Source of the DNA: Corythoichthys intestinalis | Lineage: Eukaryota > Chordata > Actinopteri > Syngnathiformes > Syngnathidae | DNA: 64,000 nt | Reading direction: 5' to 3' | Assembly: GCF_030265065.1 (NCBI RefSeq) | Contig: NC_080413.1 | Coordinates: 24,112,001-24,176,000, forward strand | Part shown: in pieces, positions 23,701 to 35,507 of the stretch | How positions within the stretch are numbered: the first letter of the stretch is position 1 | Layout: every line of letters starts with the position of its first letter | The notes under the pieces: model-generated | Database searches by the model: none | What the model was told of the DNA's origin: nothing | The model's input: the letters and a program-made list of their open reading frames with translations, nothing else | Made by a program: the position numbers and the translations under genes

Positions 23701-23739
23701 CACGTGACGTGGCTTTGAGGGAGCGACGCCTTATAAAAA
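23701..23739 (+). promoter_or_regulatory. cnr1: Candidate cnr1 promoter: CACGTGACGT and TATA box
   Basis: CACGTGACGT (23701-23710) overlaps an E-box with a CRE-like TGACGT half. ATAAAAAG within ttataaaaag (23731-23740) is a good TATA box, predicting a start near 23762. The local sequence is GC-rich compared with its surroundings and lies upstream of a sound donor at 23991. The assignment to cnr1 is by position and by the known non-coding first exon of vertebrate CNR1. Confidence 0.5.
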
Positions 23740-23761
23740 GTGTGAGGAGTGTGGAGAGCAC

Positions 23762-23990
23762 AGAGCGTCTGGAGGAGCCACGCTCGCATCCTCCTACAGA
23801 TCAAACACTTTGGCGCGCACGCAAAAACTAGCACTTGTCTGCAGAATTTCCACTAAATGATGGTTGATTTTTAATAAATCACACTTTGTTTTGCTGTTTT
23901 ACGTAAATTGAGGGGAGGTTGGATGTTGCGCTTCTGGCTTGGATTAACGCACAAAGATAAAGGGCGGATCTGCGCACTGGTGGGAATTAT
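23762..23990 (+). other. cnr1: Candidate non-coding first exon of cnr1
   Basis: This follows the TATA box and ends at the donor TTAT|gtaagg (23991). The matching acceptor is ccttttgcag at 26750-26759, 40 bases before the cnr1 ATG. CNR1 genes usually have a non-coding 5' exon and one coding exon, which this fits. The start is inferred from the TATA position. Confidence 0.5.
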
Positions 23991-26759
23991 GTAAGGTAAC
24001 CATCATTTGTATTTTTGAAGAGCTTCTTATTCACATCTTTTACACTAGTTTCGTTCATTTTGACGGATTAGTGTTTTTCCATGTTAAAATACATTGTGAT
24101 TTCACCATTTCATAACTATAATTACATGAAAAATTAGTGCTATGGTGATTAATTTTGTTCCTATTTTTGCATGGATAATTTATGCAAATTTACTAGATGT
24201 ATAGACATGTCTGTTTTTGTTTTAAACTTTTTTGTTTAATGCACTGTTATGTCCTCTAAACACGGATACAGAAATAGGAAAATATATACTGTAGTACGGG
24301 CTTGATGAGGAGCATCATCATCAAAAAAGATGATCATCATCAATCAAATACGTTTCTGTAATGAAACTTGCAAATAAAAGTGAAAAAATATGAATTCCTT
24401 AAATTTCTCCAACAGGATTAAAATATGAAGAGGAGCATCCATGAACACAGGGGCACCCAAATGTTTTTTTTTCCAAACATGACAACTGAATAATTGTATT
24501 AAAACCAATTAGTGTTGTTTCTTGGTTGTCAAAAGCATTGCTGCAGATTCCTTATTGTATATTCACATCCTGTCAAAATATTAGGTACATCTGCATAAAA
24601 ATCGTGTATGTATGCAAGTTTTATGCCCGTTCGTAAAAGGCAATTGAGCCAGAACACATGGAGCGACATGATGATGATGAGCGTCAACATTGGGGAAAAA
24701 AATCAGTTCATCAATCATATCAATTAATTTAAATAGATTAAATTTTAATTCAAATAAGTTAAATATTATTCTTCCCCTGCTGCATCCTACCTGTTGTAAA
24801 CACATCAGGCAAAATATTAGGTACACTATATGCTTCAAAGGAGACATTCGTGAGGTATTAATTGAGCAATATGTTAATTGTGGGTGGAGTATTCATATTG
24901 CAAGGTGTGTTTAATATTTTGTATAGTTAAATATGTGAATCTATACAATGTCAAGTAACATCAAGTACTAGTATATCTTTAAATATTAAGCTCATCTTTA
25001 GTATTAATGTAAGGTGGTTCCTTGGGTCTAAAAAGCTCTGCTGAACTACACCTACCGGGCAAAACATTAGCCATCTGCTCATAAACCTGCATAAAAGTCA
25101 GAGATGTATCATTCTAATGATGTATTTTTTGTGGGTGTAGTTTATTTAGGGAGAGGTTCTGTGGTGCTGTGATGCTCATCGTTAAAATCGAGCTTGAGAA
25201 ACAAACAGGAATTTAATGATATAACGGAAAGATTATTTAATCCAAGTTATTTTAAAAAAGGAAAAACACTCAATTTGCCTTTAAAAGCCACCAAGTTCCA
25301 CTTGGATTGAATTTTACCACAAAAATTGTGTCATTCAAAGATTTTTTTAGGCAAAATTATGAAAGTGGTTGTCAGTCCTTTACTGATCTGATAAAATAAC
25401 CAAAGTGTGTACATTTAATAGTTGAGTTTTAATAGTGTCAAAAAGTGATCAAATACCACTTGGGATGTCGCAAAAAGTTGAATAAACCCTTTTCCCACCC
25501 TTCAAATTATGACAAGTGGTAGTTCGTCTCCTTTAACACATATTGAGGTTCAACCAAAATCTTTTTAGAGTGCATTTTAAACCAATATTACTCATAAACA
25601 GTAGTTCATATTTTAAAGACAGGGCAAAGGTCGAAGAAAGTGATGTTCAAATACAAAAACGACCTGATAAGAATCTTGGTGAAGACCTTGATTTTGGATA
25701 TTTGCATTATTCATTGCTAGTCCACTCAGTTAAAATGTATTAGATGTCTACCCCCATCAATGGCGGCCAATAAATTGGTCTCTGTGGTTGTTTAGTTTTT
25801 GCAGTGCATTATTTGTAGACTTTGTGTCTAAGGCTAGGTTCATACCGTAGGTCTTAATGCACAATTACAACTTTTTGTCATGTTTTTTTTGGCATTCCCT
25901 TTTAGCCTGCTTTTGTCCATTAAACACGTTCAAGTATTACGCATGCGAACTAACTCGCAGTCTGACACGCACTGAGCAAACTGACCCGCATGCGCAGAAG
26001 CATCAAAACATAAAAACAAATGACTACACATGCTGGCTCTGCATCATTCTAGGGTGATCATATTTTGATTTCCAAAAAGAGAACACATATAACAGACATA
26101 AATAATCCTTGTTTAGTCTTATATTCAAAGTTTATATGGATTGATAGAACGCATGCACCGTATGTGCGTGAGTCGTGCTTGCATGCACACACACATGGTC
26201 AGTTTGCGCAGACTCTCGGCCATGTAAGCAATATTGAAATACAGTACTGCTCATATACCATACAGAAAGAAAAACGAGCATTCTCAGGCTTGAACCCACC
26301 CCTTCGCCTCTTCCCAAAAAGCCAAGTTCAAGCTAGGCGCTAACGCTAATGTACAGCTACATCGCTGCCGTCCTCCGTGCCTCTCGCTCTTTGCTGACGT
26401 AATTGCCGCGTGAATTTGGGAGACTTAACAGTTCAAACCGCAGCCACATTTTGGAAAACTCTGGCCCAGATCGGATTTTAATCACATACAAAAGTGACCC
26501 AGACCGTTTTTGAAATGGTCCACTTTTTATGCGATCTATCCTGTTCAGACCGTCAAATTAATGTCTCACTGGAGTTGGAAAAACACGAAAAAATCGGATT
26601 TGTGCATTAAGACCTGCGGTATGAACCTAGCCTAAGGGTTTGCTTCATATAGTCTCAAGATTCCCAAGCGATGTTAGGCTACATATAGTGCTGGTCCATA
26701 GAATATTGTGCCATTGTTTCATTCCGACCATGCCTCAGACGTGTGTCGTCCTTTTGCAG
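23991..26759 (+). other. cnr1: Candidate cnr1 5' intron
   Basis: It has GT-AG limits. It contains several atattaggtac(a) repeats (around 24580, 24815 and similar at 25060), suggesting decayed MITE material, and a Harbinger-like element at 25832-26632. Nothing else is recognised. Confidence 0.45.
25832..26632. mobile_element. PIF/Harbinger-type MITE
   Basis: Inverted ends GGCTAGGTTCATACCG (with similarity continuing through aggtcttaatgcacaa, about 33 bp) are flanked by TAA on both sides (25829-25831 and 26633-26635), the usual Harbinger target form. It is 801 bp with no transposase. Its right end is only about 127 bp from the cnr1 coding-exon acceptor. Confidence 0.78.
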
Positions 26760-26799
26760 GTCGGTGTAGGCTCGCAGTCCTCTCGTCTCACACAGCAAC

Positions 26800-28203
26800 A
26801 TGAAGTCCGTGTTGGACGCTGTGGCCGACACCACCTTCCGGACTATCACCTCTGGTTTACAATACCTCGGCTCCAATGACGCCAACTACGACGAGCCTGT
26901 CAGCGATGTGGATTTCAAGGGTGTCTTCTCCGTCCAGAAGCCCCTGTCCTCCTTCCGCAGCAATGCCTTCCCCGACAAGATCCCCCCAGACGAGGAGCTG
27001 ATCCTCAGGGGCTTCTACCCGACCAACGCCACGGAGCTCTTATCCAACCGGAGCACGTTCCGGGATGAGGGCAACAACATTCAATGTGGGGAGAACTTCA
27101 TGGACATGGAGTGCTTCATGATCCTGACGCCCAGCCAACAGCTGGCCGTGGCTGTCATGTCACTCACCCTGGGTACCTTCACAGTCTTGGAGAACCTGGT
27201 GGTGCTTTGCGTGATCTTGCAGTCGCGCACCCTCCGCTGCAGGCCCTCCTACCACTTCATTGGCAGCCTGGCCGTGGCCGACTTACTGGGAAGCGTCATT
27301 TTTGTCTACAGCTTCTTGGACTTCCATGTATTCCACCGGAAGGACAGCCCCAACGTGTTCCTCTTCAAGCTGGGCGGCGTCACAGCGTCGTTCACCGCCT
27401 CAGTGGGCAGCCTCTTCCTCACCGCCATCGACCGATACATCTCCATCCACCGACCTTTGGCCTATAGGCGCATCGTGACCCGGACCAAGGCGGTCATCGC
27501 CTTTTGCATGATGTGGACCATCTCCATCGTCATTGCCGTGCTACCTCTGCTGGGCTGGAACTGCAAACGCCTCAAGTCCGTGTGTTCCGACATATTTCCC
27601 CTGATCGACGAGAACTACCTGCTCTTCTGGATCGGGGTGACCAGCGTGCTGGTTCTTTTCATCATCTACGCCTACATCTACATCCTGTGGAAAGCACACC
27701 ACCACGCCGTGCGCATGCTGAGCCGCACTTCGCAGAAGAGCCTGGTGGTGTACTCTGCAGACGGCACCAAGGTGCAGACCACGCGCCCTGAGCAGGCCCG
27801 CATGGACATCCGCCTGGCCAAGACCCTGGTGCTCATCCTGGCTGTGCTGGTCATCTGCTGGGGTCCTGTGCTGGCCATCATGGTCTATGACCTCTTCTGG
27901 AGGATGGACGACGACATCAAGACGGTGTTCGCGTTCTGTAGCATGCTCTGCCTGCTCAACTCCACCGTCAACCCCATTATCTACGCCCTGAGGAGCAAGG
28001 ACCTAAGACACGCCTTCCTCAGCTCGTGCCACGCCTGCAGGGGCAGCGGTCAGCAACTGGACAACAGCCTGGAGTCGGACTGCCAGAACCGCAACGCCAA
28101 CATCTCAGCCAACAGGGCTGCTGAGAGCTGCGTGAAGACCACTGTGAAAATAGCCAAAGTAACAATGTCCGTGTCCACAGAGACTTCTGCGGAAGCTGTC
28201 TAA
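26800..28203 (+). CDS. cnr1: Cannabinoid receptor 1 (CB1)
   Basis: This is a class A G-protein-coupled receptor for anandamide and 2-AG. It couples to Gi/o and acts mainly at presynaptic membranes. The single coding exon gives 467 aa (human CB1 has 472). The N-terminus [20 protein letters not shown] matches the conserved CB1 start. Two N-glycosylation sites (NAT 76, NRS 83) precede TM1 at about 115. Class A marks are all present: Asp161 in TM2, the conserved TM3 Lys190, DRY 211-213, the CWGP motif 353-356 in TM6, and NPIIY 391-395 in TM7. The tail ends with the CB1-type [12 protein letters not shown]. The start is chosen from the conserved N-terminus and the cagcaacATG context. The frame is intact and GC-rich compared with its flanks, and the intronless coding region is normal for CNR1. 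The long tail and N-terminus rule out cnr2. Confidence 0.98.
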   Translation: MKSVLDAVADTTFRTITSGLQYLGSNDANYDEPVSDVDFKGVFSVQKPLSSFRSNAFPDKIPPDEELILRGFYPTNATELLSNRSTFRDEGNNIQCGENFMDMECFMILTPSQQLAVAVMSLTLGTFTVLENLVVLCVILQSRTLRCRPSYHFIGSLAVADLLGSVIFVYSFLDFHVFHRKDSPNVFLFKLGGVTASFTASVGSLFLTAIDRYISIHRPLAYRRIVTRTKAVIAFCMMWTISIVIAVLPLLGWNCKRLKSVCSDIFPLIDENYLLFWIGVTSVLVLFIIYAYIYILWKAHHHAVRMLSRTSQKSLVVYSADGTKVQTTRPEQARMDIRLAKTLVLILAVLVICWGPVLAIMVYDLFWRMDDDIKTVFAFCSMLCLLNSTVNPIIYALRSKDLRHAFLSSCHACRGSGQQLDNSLESDCQNRNANISANRAAESCVKTTVKIAKVTMSVSTETSAEAV

Positions 28204-28982
28204 TTGGCTGTCAGAAGTGGAGGAAAGTGGGTAAATGTTATGTTTCTGCCATTCAACATAAAAAAAAAACTGATTTGGAGGAAAAGACATTTTAGTTAGC
28301 TTACATTAAAGTGGAACAGAGAAGCCAAACTGTCTTTCCTTTGATGACACGAGCATGAAATTTGGCAGAAATACTCATTGCGGGGTCGACTTAATGAAAA
28401 AAAAAAAAGTTCAATTTTCATGCGCCTCAGGCGGCCACCACTTTGTCCAACACTGCTTTTGCTGTTGAATAAAAATAACATCACAACAGCTCTTGCGCAG
28501 AGAGACGAATGTGACGTGACCAAACCCGGAAACCAGTTTTACTGTATAACTGCGACAACATACATAAATATGGGTTAATACCATGACGTTTGAACCTAAA
28601 CTAGATTAATTACATGATGTTTGAACCAAAGTAGCCCGTTTTTGTTACCAACATTTCATGCTCGTAACATCGACAGAGTGGCCAAATATCACATTGAGCT
28701 GCACCATTATTATTGTGTGAGCACAAAGTGTGCCCAAGTGCCAAATGGTATTACAAGGTCCATTAGATGGGAAGGAATTCTGCTACTGACTTTCATGAGA
28801 GTCCAATTAATGAATGCATTTTATATTTTTGTACTGTGACTTCAGGTTTTGAAAATAATGTATCTTCATGTTGGGAACAAGGGGCTACTGACATTTTGAA
28901 TTCCACACATCTGACTGTGTGCCATTTGCACCATGAATATACGAAACCTCTCTCCTTCTGTCTGGCTCTGTCTCGCCTTTAA
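28204..28982 (+). other. cnr1: cnr1 3' UTR, proximal part
   Basis: Non-coding sequence follows the TAA-ended frame. A possible poly(A) signal AATAAA lies at 28468-28473. CNR1 transcripts commonly have long 3' UTRs, so a distal end (for example the AATAAA near 31284) is also possible. Confidence 0.45.
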
Positions 28983-30094
28983 GGCGTTTTCACACTAGCG
29001 TCAGCCCAGTGTGAAGAGCAGCACGGCAAGCGCAAAACGGGAGAAGCTACGTTGCCTGACGTAGAAGCTGTCAGGAAGTGAAAAGCGGAAAGCATATTTA
29101 CTATTGTCCCAAGCACCAATGCATTTATTTTTCATTGTTGCACAAGAAAACCGTGACTTTTCCTATTCATGGAGTAGGGGGCATTATAATAGCCATGTTA
29201 GGAGTTCTAGTATAGCCGGTGAGAAGGTGAATAGTTTTTTTGGGTTGTTCGTGAACTACATTTCCACACAAATGCACTTTGACGTACCATTTAGCTTATC
29301 AAGGAAAAGTATGAGAGTCATTTTTTGAGCGTCCCAGACCTCGCAAAATCTTATCAAGGTTTCGTCTGCCTTGATTTGCCTGTATCCGTCCGCCGAAACA
29401 GCCTGATAGCACAGATATATAGTATAGCCTGGTACTCCAGACTCACCGCTGTTCCAGCTATTGAGTCTGGCCACTATTAAGCAGATAAAATTTCCAGGGC
29501 GGAGCAAGCCACAGCAAACAGACAGTGGAGTGGACCAATCAGCGACGGGCGGGACGAGGGACTTGCGCGCGGAAGTAAACATACGAGGAGAGCGGAGTTT
29601 GTTCAACATGGCTAGCGCGAGACAGACTGTTGTCTATGACTTGTGTCGATGTGTTTTTGGTCATTTAAAACTGATTTTACCGTGGATTGGAACATATTCT
29701 CGGCTCGCCTGTTCGCCATCTGTGTTGTTGTGGAGACGACTTCCGACGCGGAAGAGTGACGTTGCTCGTTAAGAACACGTCACGCAAATAAACGAATCTG
29801 ATTTGTCGATTGATTTTGTACTTGCTCAAGAGGCCGTTAATGGGCTGAGTCCCAGACTATTCTCTCAGTGTTTGAAAAACACAGGGAGAACAGTCTGGCC
29901 GTGCCAGGCAAATATAAGTATGCCTGCATCTCCGCTATTGGATGCGAAAAAGTCTCTATTTCTTTATAAATTCACTCAAGACTTTCCACTCCATCCAAAA
30001 TGACCGCCGGTGCCGAGAAGTCCCCTCCCACATACACAATGAATGGGTTGCCGTTGAACCCTTCACACTAGGCTGCCGCTAGTCTGAAACGGCC
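28983..30094. mobile_element. DNA element with GGCGTTTTCACACTAG ends
   Basis: The left end ggcgttttcacactagcgtc pairs with the complement of the right end (ggccgtttcagactagcggc) at 30075-30094. The flanks are TTAA on the left and TTTA on the right, so the target size is unclear. It resembles Harbinger-type elements. It contains the nested MITE at 29425-29911 and lies in the cnr1 3' region. Confidence 0.55.
29425..29911 (-). mobile_element. Second copy of the 516-bp MITE family
   Basis: This is the reverse-complement match of 10153-10668: it shares gagtctggcca, agggcggagcaagcc, cgcggaagtaaacata and cgttaatgggct blocks throughout. The ends are TAGCCTGG and CCAGGCAA. The flanking repeats are decayed (tatatagta and tataagta). 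Confidence 0.72.
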
Positions 30095-30432
30095 TTTACA
30101 ATCTCACAGGCTTTCATGTACAGACATTTTCTCTTATTAGTAGAACGAGTCACTTTTTTTTATAGATCTTCTGACAACACTCAGTGAGTGAGTGGCAAGT
30201 GTGCAAGTAGCAAGTGAAACGTAACAATTCGTTCAGTGTGAAAACTAAAAGCACTTCTAACTCGAGAAACATGTCAACGCAGCTTTTTTGATTAAGTACT
30301 TAAAAAACTAAACAAATGGTGATCATCACCATCCTATAAATGTAACCATTTGTTTACTTGCTAGCCGTTAGAGAGTGTAGAATATCACATTCATCAACTG
30401 TACAGTGTATAATGCTAAAATAGTGTTGCAAT

Positions 30433-30657
30433 TAGGGATGGGCATTTGACTATGAAGAAAAATGAAGATAATTTAACATGTACTTTTATGGGATCTGACC
30501 AATTGGACCTCAAACTAATTAAGAATGAATCAACAGCACCTCTACTGGCTGTTGCCAAGCGGTGCGTTGTGTACACAGTAATCTCAATTGCTGTCAATCA
30601 ACGATCACTTCTGCACAATCAATGATCAATCAAATTATTATATAATACCCATCTCTA
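30433..30657. mobile_element. Short hAT-type MITE
   Basis: Inverted ends tagggatgggcat and tagagatgggtat bound 225 bp. The flanking 8-mers gttgcaat and gttcaaat match at 6 of 8 positions. Confidence 0.55.
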
Positions 30658-32073
30658 GTTCAAATCTAAACACTAAGCTGCAAAGCTTGAGGCAGAAGGT
30701 TTGAACAACAAAAGGACACAGTGTGCGGGTCACAACTGTGCAAGCTGCGGTCATTTTGTGTCTGCTTTTACTAGAATGTATGTCTGTGATGCCTTGTGAC
30801 TTGGTGATATAGTTCCAACCCAAAGCCTTTAATGAATCATTACAGTGAGTTGTATTTAGTACTACTGTTGAAGCAGGGTGTAGGTTCTTTTGCAGTTAGG
30901 TTGTTTAATTTAATTTTTTTTAGGCATAGGAGCCTCCCATGCACAGGCCTGTAGTGAAGTACTCTTAACGTAATTGAAATATCGTCTGCTATTCATTTTA
31001 CGTGTACAAATAAAGAAATGGATGAAGGAAATGTACGCACATACAGAAGAATTTCAGAACATTTCCCCCAAATAAATAGTCGTGCTTTTTCAACTAAGAA
31101 TTTTACAGCACAAACATTCTTCTTTTTTTTTTTAAATTGGTGTGACGCTATCCATGAGAGCTGTGTACCAGTGAATGCTTCTGCTGCGTCTTGTATTCTT
31201 GAATGGTGAAGCTATATATATTTAAAAAAAAAAAAAAAAAAAAAAAAATCTGTCAAGTGACTTTCTGTACAGTCGGGACAAAATAAAGACTCCTTAAAAT
31301 GGAAAAAAAAAAAAAAAAAAAAGTCACAACCAGTCAAGTGTTTTTAGTATTACTGTTTCAATAAAGTCGCAGATGATTGTCATGTTTTGTGTGAATAATT
31401 ATTCATATTCCAACACCCTGAAAGAGATAAGCCATAAAAAATGGATGGTTGACTACTTCCCCAATTTTTCTCAAATCAGTTTCCTATCATCCAATATATT
31501 ATGTTTTAGCGCCCCCTAATGGAAATTTAGGAGTTTCTATCACCAGCCGTCTTCAAGAAAATAATTATCACATTGGATAGCGTCAGTTCTTTTTCTCATA
31601 ATCCCCACAGGGACAAATTACACGATAGACGTCACATGACAGCAGCATCTGTTCTCCTCTGTTCATTTCTTAACTTAGAAGACTTGGGAAAATTTGAACA
31701 TCTGTCTGCACAGATGTCAAAAGGATTATCGGGTATAAACTAAATATTCCAACCTGCGAAAAGTCAATTTTTCATTTCATGGTTTAATACCTGCCAAATG
31801 ACTTGGGGGAAAAGGAAAAAGAAACACACAGTAGAATAACAAAGCCAAGATTTGTACCCTTGAACTTGGACCTATATGAAACATTTGAACAGTTCGAAAG
31901 CACTCTTGTGTGTTTGTGACCGCAACATTTTTTACATTCACACAGTTTTTCTTACCCTTGTTCAATTTGATGGATTGTCCTGTTTGAATTTCCATATAAT
32001 GTATTGACAGTTTGTTAATAAAGTGTTTCAGCCTTTAATGCAATTGTTATCTAGTTATTACTGTTATACTAAT
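30658..32073. other. Non-coding stretch with two A runs and an AATAAA
   Basis: Long A runs lie at about 31225-31248 and 31301-31322. AAAATAAAGACTCC near 31282 sits 15-20 bases before the second run, looking like a mature mRNA 3' end. It may be the distal cnr1 3' end or a retrotransposed tail. Nothing else is recognised. Confidence 0.4.
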
Positions 32074-32693
32074 TAGTGCTGCAACGATTAATCGATTAAC
32101 TCGAGTAATTCAATTAGAAAAAAGCTTCAAATAAAATTTTGCAGCTTCGAGTATTCGTTTAATTAGAGTGGCTTTGTAATGGTTTGTTTTGACAGTGTTT
32201 GCATTTAGGTTTTTTTTTATTTGGTTGGATACACCGCCCTCTAGTGGCAACAGTGAATATGACATATCTCATGTAACATGGCTGAATCCAGCTGCTCCCT
32301 GTTACGACCAACATGAGGTATGTTTTTGTTTGAGCCAATGTTTTTTTTTTTAATGCATTCATAATTTAGTTTATAGGTGTATTTAGTCGTTTTTTGTGGC
32401 AATATGTGTTTTAACAATTTGTTAAGAGCTTTGTAAAAAAAAAAAAAAAAATTTTTATTAAAAATTAGAAAAAAAAACCTAACATTTCATGCCACTTAAG
32501 CTAGCGGCTAAGATCAGGTATTTTAAATTTGAATTTAATGCCCATTTGAAAGTGCAATTTTAGCAAGCCTTTGTTTTACATCTCCTAAAATTTATTCTGC
32601 AACGCAATAAATCCTAATCCGATTAGTCGATTATTCGAACTAAGAAATTGATAGATTAATCGACTACTAAAATAATTGATCGCTGCAGCCTTA
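32074..32693 (+). mobile_element. hAT-type MITE with perfect 8-bp duplication
   Basis: The 8-mer ATACTAAT lies on both sides (32066-32073 and 32694-32701). The ends are tagtgctgcaacgattaatc and the complement of gatcgctgcagcctta. It has no coding capacity. An inverted relative lies at 60531-61236. Confidence 0.85.
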
Positions 32694-33286
32694 ATACTAA
32701 TTGACTAACTAATGAAAACTGTATGAATTTATATGTATTTGAGTAATTAGCGCACCAGTGTAAGTCAGGAGGGAACAATAACTTGCTCAAGAGCACCTCG
32801 GCAGTAAGCAGTAACATCTCGCATTTTTTGTCAGCAGGGGCACTCAAACCCGTCCCCTAGCTCGTGAGGTGGGTAGTAAGAGTTACATTTACCTGAGTAA
32901 CTTTTGGAGAAAAATGTACCTCTAAGAGTAGTTTTACAAAACAGTAACTTTTTACTTTCACTTGAATAGATTTGTGACGAAGGAACGCTACTTTTACTCT
33001 GCTACTTTGGGCTGCACAAGAGTCGCTACCTTTTTTTTCTCTCTTGACTTTACTTTTTCTAGCACCACCCAGTCTCCTCAATCAGACGCGGCAAGAATGA
33101 TCATATGACTCCTTTATAGACAAGTTTCCAAAGTACTTCCGCTTTGCTTCCTTATATCCGCTCGCAACTTCTATTTTAGAATTTCTCCATCCAAAACAAC
33201 AGTGGAGCTGGAGTAACATTACTCATCAAAATCCCTTAAAAAAGACCATTGGGAAATATTGTATCCAACTGTCTTCATTACCACAG

Positions 33287-33782
33287 GGGAAGACAACATG
33301 TTCATCAAGGCAGATGTAAAACCAAGCTCATGCCACCACAAAGACCGGGTGTTTTTGTAGCCATGTTGCCGCTGTGTTATGAAAGGTATGCACTTCCTAT
33401 TCCTGCATTTTCATGTGACCGGTGCTCAAAAAATACTAAAGCTAAAATCTTGCTCATGAAATGACTTGTTGCTTTTGATATTGTTATTACGATGGTGATT
33501 GTAATTATAATGATCTTTCATATTACTTACTAAAACTACTGCACTGCTGTGGCTGCTAGCATGATGCTAATCAGTACGTGTAGATGGCTCAATTATGTCA
33601 ACGCATAAGTTTTTTGTTCGTTTTTTTACAGGTGGAAAACGCTGTTAGGCAAGGGACGACAAGTTTATGTGCCTTACTTCAACACTTATTGTACATTGAT
33701 GGACATTTATCGAGACTACATGCGTTCTTCTTTGATGATGGAAGGCTTGATTTATGCTCCACCTTCATTAACATTTTTCTAA
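33287..33782 (+). other. Two exon-like reading frames, unidentified protein
   Basis: Segment A (33287-33385) follows an acceptor-like accacag and ends at GAAAG|gtatgc. Segment B (33632-33782) follows a clean acceptor ttttttacag and ends at TAA. Joined in phase they read about 82 residues without a stop, including CYERWKTLLGKGRQVYVPY and DIYRDYMRSSLMMEGLIYAPP. I recognise no family. A start exon was not found. The two segments may belong to the transposon, a captured host fragment, or chance. Confidence 0.35.
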
Positions 33783-34747
33783 TAATTTTATATATTGTGA
33801 TTTATTGACCTGTTTTGCACATGCACCAATCATTTTAAATCAAACAAGATATAGAATCATGTTGTCCGAATGTTTTATTGCGATCAATATCTGAAATAAA
33901 AAAGAATGACATACTATTTTGTTTATATGTACACCCCTTGTAATATTTCCTTGTAATAACAAAATCCGTGTTAGCCCTCCTGCATTCGGCAAATGTAATA
34001 TTACTTGTAATTTCACCTATTTTGGTCACTCATGTGGCCGGCGTATCAATCATACAATCTTTTAGGAATATCCTTAGGTTTAAATCATATTCTTAACTTC
34101 TTGTCTGCAGCTGGTTTCGATTTAAGGCGCATGGCGAGGTAGAGCCACACCGTCGCATTGTAGCTACTAGCTGGTTGCTGATGAAAACATTGCACCTCCA
34201 ACCATATATACAGGCGCTTCCAGGAGATCACACACAGTGCAGAAAGTCTAAGAGTGTCATCTATGTCATGCTGAATCAATTTTTGTTGATTCCCCGGGTT
34301 CCTCTGCTTTGCTTTTGCAGCTTTAATTTTGTCAACACACTGCTTACTTCAACCGCAATTCATGTTGTTCTTTCTAAACCGGAAGTTCGGAGCAGACATT
34401 TTCCAAGATGGCGCCGCCATATTTCGCTCAGGAAAGTTGTCTATACCATTTGCACCACACACACGCTTGCATTCAAGTCCTATGATCACACCAGTGTTCT
34501 AACTTCAAACTGGCGTCTTTAAAGCGCCGACAAAAACAAAGCATTTCAGGTAGAAAAAAATAATCAAAATTGCAGTTTTCGAACTCTCCCCTAGTTTTTA
34601 TTTGGAACCCATAGTACTAGTTTCATGGAGGAAAATGTGTTTACCCATTAGAGGACAGTCACGACGTGATTATCATTTCTATTTTTAGTCAGAGTTCAAT
34701 GATTCTGATATATTTTTGGACTAATATGGACATCTAACAGATTAAAG

Positions 34748-35144
34748 CAGGGGTCCCCAAACTTTTTCCTATGAGAGCCACATAACTTTTTCCTTCTCTG
34801 ATGAGGGGCCGGGGTCAGTTTGTAACAGAAAAGGTGTGATGATTCCAGGAGTGCCTAAATGTAAAAATGTATTGTTTTTCAGAAAGCCACAATCAAATAA
34901 TCCTTTCTGGATTCTTCACGGAACAAAAGTAAATAATATAATATAATATAATATAATATAATATAATATAATATAATATAATATAATATAATAATAACAC
35001 TATTAATTAAATAGATAATAACCAAATAACCCTCTCTGGGTTCTTCACAGAAAAAAGCCAGGAAATAAATACACTATTGGTCTCCGCTTATTATTCAGGG
35101 GGCCAGACCAAATATGGAGGCGGGCCGTAGTTTGGGGACCCCTG
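34748..35144. mobile_element. 397-bp hAT MITE, nested
   Basis: Inverted ends CAGGGGTCCCCAAACT and AGTTTGGGGACCCCTG are flanked by gattaaag (34740-34747) and gattaacg (35145-35152), which match at 7 of 8. It holds a TATAA microsatellite. Confidence 0.85.
34932..34992. repeat. (TATAA)n microsatellite
   Basis: About eleven near-perfect pentamer units lie inside the nested hAT MITE, so the array was probably carried in by it or grew within it. Confidence 0.9.
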
Positions 35145-35280
35145 GATTAACGTATAATAATAATAGTTCATATAAATGACCATGTAGCTGAGAAAAAATA
35201 TGCAATTGTTCATTACTCAGTACTTGAGCAGTTATTTTCATCGAATACTTTTTTACTTGTATTTGAGTAAATTGTTTGTG

Positions 35281-35403
35281 ATTGGCTGGCAACCAGTTCA
35301 GGGTGTCCCCTGCCTACTGCCCATAGTTCGCTGGGATAGGCTCCAGCACCTCCGCGACCCTCGTGAGGAAGAAGCGGCATGGAAAATGAATGAATGAATG
35401 AAT
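35281..35403 (+). mobile_element. RTE/Rex3-like LINE 3' tail
   Basis: The segment attggctggcaaccagttca ... tgggataggctccagcac ... ctcgtgaggaagaagcggca ends in a (GAAT)n/(ATGA)n tail. This is a very common fish repeat that I associate with RTE-type LINE 3' ends. A shorter copy lies at 46037-46100. Confidence 0.55.
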
Positions 35404-35507
35404 GTTTGGATGACTACTTTTACTTGTAGTTGAGTAATATTATTTTGAAGTAACGCTACTGTTACTTGAGTACAATTTATGGCTAACTACCCACCTCTGC
35501 ATAGCTC

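Larger units (their letters stand above)
32864..35499 (+). mobile_element. 2.6-kb hAT-like element
   Basis: The left end gtgaggtgggtag (32864) pairs with the right end ctacccacctctg (35499). Flanking 8-mers cctagctc (32856-32863) and catagctc (35500-35507) match at 7 of 8. It belongs to the same family as 1-1679 and 50760-50942. Inside are exon-like frames (33287-33782), a nested hAT MITE (34748-35144) and an RTE-like tail (35281-35403). No hAT transposase is recognised. Confidence 0.72.

Noticed and set aside
27084-27881. Several open frames of 70-127 codons on both strands within cnr1
   Set aside because: They overlap the conserved CB1 frame in a GC-rich exon and are chance frames.
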